Origin: JAYODW01 sp038116745
Lineage (GTDB): Bacteria > Pseudomonadota > Gammaproteobacteria > Ga0077536
Assembly: GCA_038116745.1 (NCBI GenBank)
Contig: JAYODW010000081.1
Location: 1 to 8,546 of the forward strand
Direction of reading: 5' to 3'
DNA: 8,546 nucleotides
A model generated the notes under the pieces. It was not told the DNA's origin, searched no databases, and was given only the letters and a program-made list of their open reading frames with translations. The position numbers were made by a program, and so were the translations under genes. Positions within the stretch are counted from its first letter, which is position 1. Every line of letters starts with the position of its first letter. Below, piece after piece: positions 1 through 6,025 of the stretch.

Positions 1-39
1 CAGACACGACGCAAGCATAAGCACTGCCGTCATTACACT

Positions 40-45
40 GGAGGA
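40..45 (+). promoter_or_regulatory. Ribosome binding site of the selenoprotein gene
   Basis: GGAGGA ends 6 nt before ATG 52, a near-ideal Shine-Dalgarno sequence. It fixes the start of the 374-residue frame and contrasts with the absence of any such site before the ATG at 841. No promoter could be assigned in the 39 nt upstream, which run off the window. Confidence 0.8.
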
Positions 46-51
46 AAGCGC

Positions 52-1176
52 ATGCCGACATCACTGAACGCCGCGACCATCACCGGTCCCCGGTACCACA
101 ACGCGGGCTTCCCTGTCCGCGATGACTTTGCCGAGGCCCATCAGCGCTTCTGGCAGCGCCTGGCAACGCCGGGTACCTGGTGGACCAGCGCAGAGCGAAT
201 CCAGCTCGCGGAGGAAGTCCGCGCGGCCTGGGATTGTCCGCTGTGTTGTGAGCGGCGCGAGGCGCTGTCCCCGAACGCCGTGCAGGGCAGTCATGCCTCG
301 GTCTCCGGCCTGCCATCCGTAGCGGTGGATGCGGTGCACCGCATCACCACCGACGCGGCGCGACTGACACGCAGCTGGTACCAGGGGCTACTCGAGGATG
401 ACTTCAGCGAAGGACACTACGTGGAGCTGGTCGGCACGGTCGTCTCGCTTGTCAGCATTGACAGTTTCGCCGAGGCACTGGGACTGCCGCTGTGTGAACT
501 CCCGTCCCCGGGCGACGGCGAGCCCAGTCGCTACCGGCCGGCGACCGCCGCTCCGGATGATGCCTGGGTGCCCATGGTCCCCGACGATAACAGCGGCACG
601 CCGGAGGCCGACCTGTGGCCGGCCGAGCGCACGGCCAACGTGGTGCGCGCGATGAGCCTGGTGCCGGATGAGGTGCGCACCCTGTGCGACCTTTCGGCTG
701 CGCATTACCTCGCCATGGAAGATGTCGGTCGACCAGGCGTGGACCGGGGCGGCGCGCTGGAGAGGTCCCAGATCGAGCTGGTCGCCGGCCGGACATCGGC
801 GCTGAACGCCTGTTTTTACTGAACGACCGCACACGCCAGCATGCTCCGTGCGAGCAGCCAGCAGAATGACCAGGCGGTCGATCTCGCCGCGATCATGGAT
901 GGTCATACCGTCAGCGGAATTGCCGCCGGCGAATATCTCGTCGCCTACGCTGAGGCGGTAGTGAGTCGGGCGCCGAGCCGTATCACCGCAGCACGCGAGG
1001 CTCTCAACGCTGCGCTCGGTTCGGCAGCGGTGGTCGACGCCGCCGGCGTCATCTCCAACTTCCAGCGCATGGTCCGGATCGCCGACGCGACGGGGATCGG
1101 GCTCGGTGTTTTTGAGGTGCCTTCAGCCGACATGCGCGAAGCGCTCGGCATTAACGCCTTTCGTCACCACGACTGA
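52..1176 (+). CDS. AhpD-like (carboxymuconolactone decarboxylase fold) selenoprotein, Sec at codon 257
   Basis: Seen: an open frame from ATG 52 is interrupted only by TGA at 820-822 and continues in the same frame to a TGA stop at 1174-1176, giving 374 residues. Around the TGA the product reads N-A-C254-F-Y-U257-T-T-A-H261, which is the AhpD/CMD redox motif CxxCxxxH with the second Cys replaced by Sec. The residues after it (ASMLRASS) are typical of peroxidase-related AhpD proteins, so the two halves belong together. The part from about residue 172, with its run from N196 to P205 ahead of the motif, looks like one complete peroxidase-related domain. The N-terminal part looks like a second, diverged CMD unit with its own C62-P-L-C65-C66. 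Start choice: GGAGG lies 7 nt before ATG 52, whereas the in-frame ATG at 841 has no ribosome site. Known: AhpD is a disulfide reductase/peroxidase using CxxC, and AhpD-like selenoproteins have been reported from marine metagenomes. Likely role: cytoplasmic thiol/selenol redox or peroxide detoxification; the substrate is unknown. The alternative is a TGA-disrupted pseudogene or a sequencing error. Confidence 0.87.
820..822 (+). other. In-frame UGA read as selenocysteine (Sec257)
   Basis: The TGA falls exactly at the second cysteine of the CxxCxxxH motif. Cys to Sec here needs only TGC/TGT to TGA, the usual relation between Sec- and Cys-containing homologues. The frame stays open for 117 further codons with family-like sequence, and no frameshift is needed to join the halves. 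Decoding would require SelA, SelB, SelD and tRNA-Sec encoded elsewhere in the genome; none is in this window. Confidence 0.85.
823..880 (+). promoter_or_regulatory. Putative bacterial SECIS element
   Basis: Directly after the UGA, 842-846 (TGCTC) pairs perfectly with 852-856 (GAGCA), enclosing the 5-nt loop CGTGC at 847-851 with a G at loop position 2. The stem can be extended by G839-C858 and C840-G857 with A841 bulged. The loop begins 24 nt after the UGA. Known bacterial SECIS elements lie just downstream of the UGA, with a short apical loop carrying a G in its first two positions and a UGA-to-loop spacing of roughly 16-37 nt, so this fits. A separate perfect 7-bp pairing (CGACCGC 824-830 with GCGGTCG 874-880) could close the whole element. 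The folding was done by eye, without energy calculation. Confidence 0.72.
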
Positions 1177-1208
1177 GGGCCGGCCGGGCACAGGCGCCGA
1201 GTAGGTCG

Positions 1209-1727
1209 CTATTCGGGATACCGCCAGGGACTGGCGGGCTGTGGGGTCTGGTCGTCAAGCGTCCATTGCGGCAGGGCCATCCCCTCGGCCACCGGCGTGA
1301 ACACCATGCGCACCCGGGAGCCGATGCCAACCGTGGAGATCACCTCTGGTGGCGCAAAGCTGCCATCCGGCATGACCAGGTTGCCGCCGACCCGGAGCCC
1401 GTCGTGCTCTCCGGGCGCTCCGCGCTGGGTATCAAGCTCCACCAGCAGGATCAGATACGGCACCCGGTCCTTGAAGGCGGGCTGAATGGCATGATGCACT
1501 TCGCCGTAGCTGTAGACCGTACCGCGTCCCTCGACCGGCACCCACTCGCTTTCGCGCTCACCGGTCCACGGGCAAGCGGTCGTCGGCGGATAGCGCAGCA
1601 GACCGTGCTGAATCCCCCGCTGCAGGCGGAATTCACCCGCCGCGCAGTAAGCAAAGAAATCACGATTCTCAGCATCGACATCTTCGACGGTGAGCATCAT
1701 GCCCATGTATTCACCTTGAACTGGCAT
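1209..1727 (-). CDS. DUF35 OB-fold protein, partner of the adjacent thiolase-like aldolase
   Basis: 172 residues. An N-terminal helical and rubredoxin-like zinc-ribbon region (about 18-60) is followed by the OB-fold DUF35 core, recognisable by R-Y-P-P at 45-48, E-W at 61-62, G-R-G-T-V-Y-S-Y at 67-74 and P-Y-L-I-L-L-V-E-L at 90-98. Known: DUF35 proteins bind thiolase-superfamily enzymes and are thought to help position acyl-CoA. In steroid degraders the DUF35 part of ChsH2 binds Ltp2 to form an aldolase. Here it stands alone, without a fused MaoC domain. Odd: the zinc ribbon is degenerate. The usual four cysteines read G38, H41, C52 and T55, so zinc binding is probably lost. It starts 19 nt after the thiolase stop, with GGGGAG ahead of its ATG, and almost certainly is co-transcribed with it. 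It ends the operon, converging on the selenoprotein gene. Confidence 0.85.
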   Translation of the reverse strand: MPVQGEYMGMMLTVEDVDAENRDFFAYCAAGEFRLQRGIQHGLLRYPPTTACPWTGERESEWVPVEGRGTVYSYGEVHHAIQPAFKDRVPYLILLVELDTQRGAPGEHDGLRVGGNLVMPDGSFAPPEVISTVGIGSRVRMVFTPVAEGMALPQWTLDDQTPQPASPWRYPE

Positions 1728-1746
1728 TGTGCTTCTCCCCGTCTGC

Positions 1747-3021
1747 TCAGCGCACGTCGCGCGCCATGACCATCGCGCTGCCGGCGCCGGGATGCGCCCA
1801 GCCCAGGTTTGCCGTCAGGTCCACTTTCTGCACCTGGCGACAACCGCCTTCGCCATAGTCATAGGTATGCTGACGTCGCCCGTCAGCCCCCACCGGACAG
1901 CTGTCATCCGCCTCGTGGCGCAGCTGACGCACGTTCTCTATCACCATGTTCATGCCGTGGGTATAGCCCTCGCACAGATGACCGCCCGCGGTGTTGTTCG
2001 GCCGCCGCCCGCCGAGCTCGATGGTGCCATCTGAGACATAGTTGCCACCCTCGCCCTTCGCGCAGAAACCGTAGTCCTCAAGCTGCAGCAGGGTAGTGAA
2101 CGTGAAGGCGTCGTAGGACCCGGTCACGTCAATATCCTCGGGGCCCACGCCCGCGTTGGGCCACAGAATATTGCGCGCGTAATGCCCGGCCACGGTTGAG
2201 ATCGGGCCGCTCTGGTAGTGCAGATGGATATCGCCCCGCGGTTTACTCACCCGCCCGGCCACGGACTGGATCACGGCAGGCGCGCGTGGGCAGTCACGGG
2301 CGCGATCGAGTCGCGTGACAATGATGCAGGTCGCGTTATCCGTTTCGACACAGCAATCGAGCAGATGCAGCGGCTTGCAGATCATGCGCGAAGACAGCAC
2401 GTCTTCGACCGTCAGCCGTTTGCGGTAGTACGCCTTGGGATTATTGGACGCGTGCTTGCTGTGCGCCACCTTGACCGCGGCTACCTGCTCAGGGCGTGTG
2501 CCATATTCGTACATATGGCGCATGAAGGTCGGCGCGAAGAGCTGTCCCGCGCTCTGCCAGCCATAGCCGCGATGGTGGATCTGATCGCCGATGATGGGCG
2601 CCGCCGAGCGCGCACCGGTGCCCCCTATCCGCACCTGGCTGTAGCCGTTCATCGCGCGATAGATGGCCACCGTGTTGCACATACCGGCCTCGATGACGCC
2701 AATCGCGATCCCCACCAGACACTCGGTTGAAGAGCCGCCGCCGTAGATGTCTGTATAGAAATTGAGCCGGATGCCGAGGTCATTGGCCACGTGCGGTCCG
2801 AACGTCGAGTCATTGAAAGAGTAGCTCAGCATGCCGTCTATATCGGCCGCGGTCATGCCGGCATCGGCCATCGCGTTGCCGACCGCCCAGGTTGCGAGCG
2901 AGCGGGTCGATTGATCGGAGCCACGTCGGTAGCTCGTTTCGCCGATCCCGCAGATAGCGTACTTGCCGCGCAGATGCCGCGACGAAGAAGTCTCCACCTC
3001 AGACGCGTTGGTCAAAGCCAT
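1747..3021 (-). CDS. Thiolase-superfamily protein, Ltp2-like acyl-CoA retro-aldolase candidate
   Basis: 424 residues, usual for this family. The N-terminal thiolase half starts near A-I-C-G-I-G-E-T (22-29) and holds the Y-G-G-G-S-S loop at 93-98 with C101. The C-terminal half carries S-Y303-D-A-F-T and N-N-T-A-G-G-H-L-C-E-G-Y353-T-H-G. A true thiolase has GHP where this protein has GYT, and the second catalytic Cys near the C-terminus is missing (L-G-W-A-H-P-G-A-G). Known: in the steroid aldolase Ltp2 the thiolase active site is rebuilt around tyrosines and the enzyme cleaves a beta-hydroxyacyl-CoA by retro-aldol reaction, always with a DUF35 partner. Y303 and Y353 lie in motifs where those tyrosines are expected. 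The start has GGGAGG 7 nt upstream. Many databases would call it acetyl-CoA acetyltransferase or lipid-transfer protein. The aldolase reading is an inference from motifs and from the DUF35 neighbour; the substrate is unknown. Confidence 0.83.
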   Translation of the reverse strand: MALTNASEVETSSSRHLRGKYAICGIGETSYRRGSDQSTRSLATWAVGNAMADAGMTAADIDGMLSYSFNDSTFGPHVANDLGIRLNFYTDIYGGGSSTECLVGIAIGVIEAGMCNTVAIYRAMNGYSQVRIGGTGARSAAPIIGDQIHHRGYGWQSAGQLFAPTFMRHMYEYGTRPEQVAAVKVAHSKHASNNPKAYYRKRLTVEDVLSSRMICKPLHLLDCCVETDNATCIIVTRLDRARDCPRAPAVIQSVAGRVSKPRGDIHLHYQSGPISTVAGHYARNILWPNAGVGPEDIDVTGSYDAFTFTTLLQLEDYGFCAKGEGGNYVSDGTIELGGRRPNNTAGGHLCEGYTHGMNMVIENVRQLRHEADDSCPVGADGRRQHTYDYGEGGCRQVQKVDLTANLGWAHPGAGSAMVMARDVR

Positions 3022-3203
3022 GGCTGTCCTCCCGATGCCCTGCTGTGAGGCCGGATGTTACCGCGATCGTCGTACAGTGCAGCCCGGCTGCGTGTCGCGG
3101 CACGCCGGCGGCGGCGGACGCTTTAATCGAACAGCTCAAGGGCCTCGAGGCGGCCGCACACCGGAGATGGGCGCCCTGGTCGGAGCGCCTGAGTGCCCCG
3201 GAG
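3022..3203. other. 182-nt intergenic gap between channel and thiolase genes
   Basis: This is the largest gap inside the - strand gene set. It holds the thiolase ribosome site and a GGGCGCCC palindrome near its right end, but I see no convincing promoter, terminator with T-run, or small gene. It could mark a second transcription unit for the thiolase-DUF35 pair. Confidence 0.4.
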
Positions 3204-3698
3204 CTACCAGCGCTCGGTGAGGATCAGCAGCCCGGGGATCCAGCAGGTGAAGATACCAACCGCTATGGTCGAATAAGGAAGAAAACGGCCGAAATCCTTG
3301 CCCGGCACGTTGGCCAGATAGAACAGGTACCAGAGCGCACCCCAGATCAGCCAGAAGGTTCCGAAACGCACGTCGCCACCCTGGTAGGTCACGAGCGCGC
3401 AGGGAATGGTAGTCAGAGCGACAAAGAAACAGAACCAGCCGAACCCGCGCATGTCGAGCTCGAACCAGATACTGACCGCCACGTAGAGGTAGGTGAAGGT
3501 AAACAGGAACGACGTCGCAACCCCGAAAAAGTCAGCCGTACTCTCGGCGCGCACGAGCTGGAGCAGGCTGGCGACCAGCGCGAGCGCGCCGACCATGAAA
3601 TTCATCACCGCCATCGACCGTCCGTCGACGCGCCCGAGGCCACCCATCCCGTTGATGAACAGCACCGCACCGACGTAGAGCAGAATCACTCCAACCAT
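3204..3698 (-). CDS. AmiS/UreI-family amide/urea channel
   Basis: 164 residues with about six hydrophobic membrane segments (roughly 1-18, 28-50, 56-80, 83-103, 109-128, 138-160). The first segment, V-G-V-I-L-L-Y-V-G-A-V-L-F-I-N-G, followed by G-x-x-G-R-V-D and V-M-N-F-M-V-G, is characteristic of AmiS/UreI. Known: UreI of Helicobacter is a proton-gated urea channel, and AmiS accompanies the aliphatic amidase operon of Pseudomonas; family members are 160-200 residues. The open frame extends upstream to 3779 and overlaps the cupin gene, but the extra 27 residues are not family-like. I chose the ATG at 3698 because GGGGAG (3705-3710) sits 6 nt before it. It lies 52 nt after the cupin gene. No amidase or urease gene is in view, so the channel probably serves a neutral small substrate or product of this operon. 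Inner-membrane location follows from the family. Confidence 0.88.
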   Translation of the reverse strand: MVGVILLYVGAVLFINGMGGLGRVDGRSMAVMNFMVGALALVASLLQLVRAESTADFFGVATSFLFTFTYLYVAVSIWFELDMRGFGWFCFFVALTTIPCALVTYQGGDVRFGTFWLIWGALWYLFYLANVPGKDFGRFLPYSTIAVGIFTCWIPGLLILTERW

Positions 3699-3704
3699 CG
3701 CACT

Positions 3705-3710
3705 CTCCCC
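3705..3710 (-). promoter_or_regulatory. Ribosome binding site deciding the AmiS/UreI start
   Basis: On the - strand GGGGAG is followed by 6 nt and then the ATG at 3698. The upstream in-frame ATG at 3779 would overlap the cupin gene's end and add a polar, non-membrane N-terminus to a protein whose family begins directly with a membrane helix. Confidence 0.7.
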
Positions 3711-3750
3711 TTTCAGTAACCCGGCTCCCCTCAGCCGAGCGGGGACCTTA

Positions 3751-4218
3751 CTACAGTTCGCCGGATGCGAACTCCTCAACGGTTGCAGTCTTCAGAACAC
3801 GTCCGTCGCGGTCCATGACGTCGAACAGCGCACCATCGACAGCCTGGCAGCTGAAGTAGACCAGGGTCCCCTCGGGGCCGCCATATTCCATGTGTACATC
3901 ACCGCCCGGGTTGGTGGCGAAGAAACCGGGTTTACGGATCTTGTGCACCGTCTCGTGGTCCTTGGTTTCGACCACGTGATGCTCACCCTCCAGCACCAGC
4001 AAAGAAGTCACGCCGACGTGACGGTGGTAGTGGCAGTAGGAATCAGACTCCCAGCGTGACAGGAAGTCGATGCGCCCGGCCTCTTCGTCCACATGCAGCA
4101 CGGCGACCGAATAGTCGATGGGGTAATCAAAACGCGGCGAGCCTGTGACCCGCGCCCATTTCAAATCGTCCTGCGGGAAAGTCTCGGAAAATTCAGCAAC
4201 GGTCGAGGGCACTTTCAT
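3751..4218 (-). CDS. Small single-domain cupin, possible metal dioxygenase
   Basis: 155 residues, about the size of single-cupin enzymes such as the acetylacetone-cleaving Dke1. Cupin motif 1 is visible as C62-H63-Y-H65-R-H67 followed by L-L-V-L-E-G-E (73-79). Motif 2 is P97-G-F-F through P-G-G-D-V-H109. The likely metal ligands are H63, H65 and H109. The Glu that completes the common His3-Glu set is not at its usual place (V70/T71), which points to a three-His site as in Dke1. The C-terminal D-R-D-G-R-V segment also resembles that group. The start has AGGAG 6 nt upstream. It sits 84 nt after the ThDP decarboxylase gene and 52 nt before the channel. Possible roles are C-C cleavage of a diketone or hydroxyketone, or isomerisation; the substrate cannot be assigned, and a non-enzymatic binding cupin remains possible. 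Confidence 0.8.
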   Translation of the reverse strand: MKVPSTVAEFSETFPQDDLKWARVTGSPRFDYPIDYSVAVLHVDEEAGRIDFLSRWESDSYCHYHRHVGVTSLLVLEGEHHVVETKDHETVHKIRKPGFFATNPGGDVHMEYGGPEGTLVYFSCQAVDGALFDVMDRDGRVLKTATVEEFASGEL

Positions 4219-4302
4219 GGCGTACTCCTTTGGCTTTGATGTTGAAGAGGGTGGGCCTCAAGGTGTGTTTAAGAGCATAACGTGAACGCGGCGCAGGCCG
4301 GC

Positions 4303-5979
4303 TCACTCTGTCGCGATCACGATTTCGATCACATTCGGACGACACGAAGCGATGCCCTCGCTGACAGCGTCGGCAATGCCGCCGGCATCCAGCACCCTGC
4401 ACCCAGGCAGTCCCATGGACCGCGCCAGCGCCGGGAAATCGATCTCAGGGTCGACCAGATCCATGGCTATGAAGCGCCCCGTCCGGGCCGCGTTGTAATG
4501 CTCCTGGCTGCGCATGAAGTTCTTGAGCACGTTGTATTCGCGGTTATTGATCACGATAAAGGTGACCGGCAGGTCCTCATGCGCCGCTGTCCATAAAGCC
4601 TGCGGGGAATACATCGCCGCGCCGTCACCAACCAGGCATGCCACCGGCTGGCGCCCGAGGCCGAGGGAGAAGCCGACCGCCGCCGGCATTCCCCAGCCGA
4701 GCGCCCCGCCACGCAGAAAAGAATACTGACGGGTCGAGCTGTTGTTGAGGAACGCGCGGACGTGAGCCGCGGTGGCGATCGCCTCATCCACTATTGGCGT
4801 GCCGCCGATAGTTGCCGCCAGGATCCGGGCCGCCACCATGGGATGCAGCTCACTGTCCTCGGCCAGCGCCTCGGCCTGCTGCAGACGCTCCTGGCGCGCC
4901 GCCATGAAAGCCTGACGCGCGCTGTCCCTGGCCTGCGCGTAGGCCGCCTCCTGCGGTTCAATGCGGGTGGCGATGATTTCATTGAGCGCCGTGAGTGAAC
5001 GTTCGATATCACCCACCACAGACAGCTTGGATGGAAACGTGCGCCCGAGATCGCGGCCGTCAACCGACAGCTGATACAGCTCACAGCCCTCCGGCAAGGC
5101 CGACGCATCGCTGTAAAGAATGGTGATGAACGACTTGCCGCCGAGCGCAAATACGCAGTCAAAGCCGTGCATTGCATCGGCGATGTCTATTGCCCGGGTC
5201 GGTAGATTGCCGCGCCACAGGTAATGACTGGTCGGGAAAGGGATGTGCGCCGGCCACGAAGAGCCGAACACCGGCGCAGCCAGCAGCTCGGCCAGACGCA
5301 CCACTTCCCGGTAGGCGTCGTGATTCGAAATCTCATCGCCGGCGATGATCGCCACCCTGCCCGGCGTTACTGCCGTCAGCTCGCGCGCCAGCTCCGGCAG
5401 CGAACCCGCCACCGGTCGCCGGTCGACGCGCGAAGTGCGCGGCACCAGGACACGGCTGGTCGCCTCCATGACGTCCATCGGTAGCGACAGAAACACCGGG
5501 CCGCGCGGCGTGGCGCGACAGTCCTGAAAAGCGCGGTGCGTGAGCGTCGCGATCTGATCCGGCGAGGTGATCTCGTTAGCCCATTTGCATGCCGGTCGCG
5601 CAATAGAGACGAGATCACCCTGCAGCAGAGGATCGGTGATGGCGTGGCGCGAGTCCTGCTGACCTGCGGTGACGACAAGCGGCGTGCCGGAGGTGAAAGC
5701 ATTGAGCAGATTGCCCATGCCATGCCCCAGTCCGCCGGCGGTGTGCAGGTTGACGAAGCCGGGCTTACCCGAGGCCTGCGCATAGCCGTCTGCCATAGCG
5801 ACCACGGTCGCTTCCTGCAGGCCGAGGATGTACTTCAGACCCGGACGATCGCCCAGGGCGTCGACGAGGGGCAGCTCTGTGGTGCCCGGATTGCCGAAGA
5901 TGTACTCGCAGCCCTCGCTTTCGAGCACGTCGAGCAGGATATCGGCACCGCTGCGAGCGGGATTGCTGGTCTTTACCAT
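4303..5979 (-). CDS. ThDP-dependent decarboxylase, benzoylformate decarboxylase-like
   Basis: 558 residues with the three-domain plan of ThDP decarboxylases. The Pyr domain has G-N-P-G-T-T-E-L-P (29-37), the cofactor-activating E56 in L-Q-E-A and H79 in N-L-H-T-A-G-G. The middle domain lies around 190-340. The PP domain carries the ThDP/Mg motif G451-D-G ... N-N479. The pattern matches benzoylformate decarboxylase (MdlC), whose known active-site residues are S26, H70 and H281. Here S26 is replaced by T33, H70 is conserved as H79, and the H281 region reads K-S-F-I-T-I-L, with no histidine. The non-oxidative 2-oxo-acid decarboxylase or a related carboligase is therefore plausible, but not on benzoylformate with confidence. 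The frame continues upstream to a GTG at 6177 inside the dehydrogenase gene. I start at ATG 5979 because AGAAGG lies 7 nt before it and homology begins there. It follows the dehydrogenase gene by 46 nt. Confidence 0.87.
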   Translation of the reverse strand: MVKTSNPARSGADILLDVLESEGCEYIFGNPGTTELPLVDALGDRPGLKYILGLQEATVVAMADGYAQASGKPGFVNLHTAGGLGHGMGNLLNAFTSGTPLVVTAGQQDSRHAITDPLLQGDLVSIARPACKWANEITSPDQIATLTHRAFQDCRATPRGPVFLSLPMDVMEATSRVLVPRTSRVDRRPVAGSLPELARELTAVTPGRVAIIAGDEISNHDAYREVVRLAELLAAPVFGSSWPAHIPFPTSHYLWRGNLPTRAIDIADAMHGFDCVFALGGKSFITILYSDASALPEGCELYQLSVDGRDLGRTFPSKLSVVGDIERSLTALNEIIATRIEPQEAAYAQARDSARQAFMAARQERLQQAEALAEDSELHPMVAARILAATIGGTPIVDEAIATAAHVRAFLNNSSTRQYSFLRGGALGWGMPAAVGFSLGLGRQPVACLVGDGAAMYSPQALWTAAHEDLPVTFIVINNREYNVLKNFMRSQEHYNAARTGRFIAMDLVDPEIDFPALARSMGLPGCRVLDAGGIADAVSEGIASCRPNVIEIVIATE

Positions 5980-5986
5980 GCGCAGG

Positions 5987-5992
5987 CCTTCT
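5987..5992 (-). promoter_or_regulatory. Ribosome binding site of the ThDP enzyme gene
   Basis: AGAAGG on the - strand, 7 nt before the ATG at 5979. This supports the 558-residue start over the longer frame beginning inside the upstream gene; a stronger GGAGGAG lies farther away, too distant to serve this ATG. Confidence 0.55.
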
Positions 5993-6025
5993 GCTTTTCT
6001 CTCCTCCCGGAACGCGCCGGGTCGC

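Noticed and set aside
388..906. - strand 172-codon frame across the selenocysteine codon
   Set aside because: Shadow of the + strand gene with no domain-like sequence and no ribosome site. It does not offer a better explanation for the region.
841..1176. Separate 111-residue gene starting at ATG 841
   Set aside because: It is the in-frame continuation of the upstream gene past TGA 820-822, has no ribosome site, and supplies the missing half of the AhpD motif.
1177..1208. Bidirectional terminator between the converging genes
   Set aside because: The 32-nt gap is GC-rich (GGCCGGCC) but I found no stable stem with a T-run on either strand.
3045..3719. 224-codon + strand frame opposite the channel gene
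   Set aside because: Its very polar, Glu/Arg-rich product is the mirror image of membrane helices encoded on the other strand; no family is recognisable.
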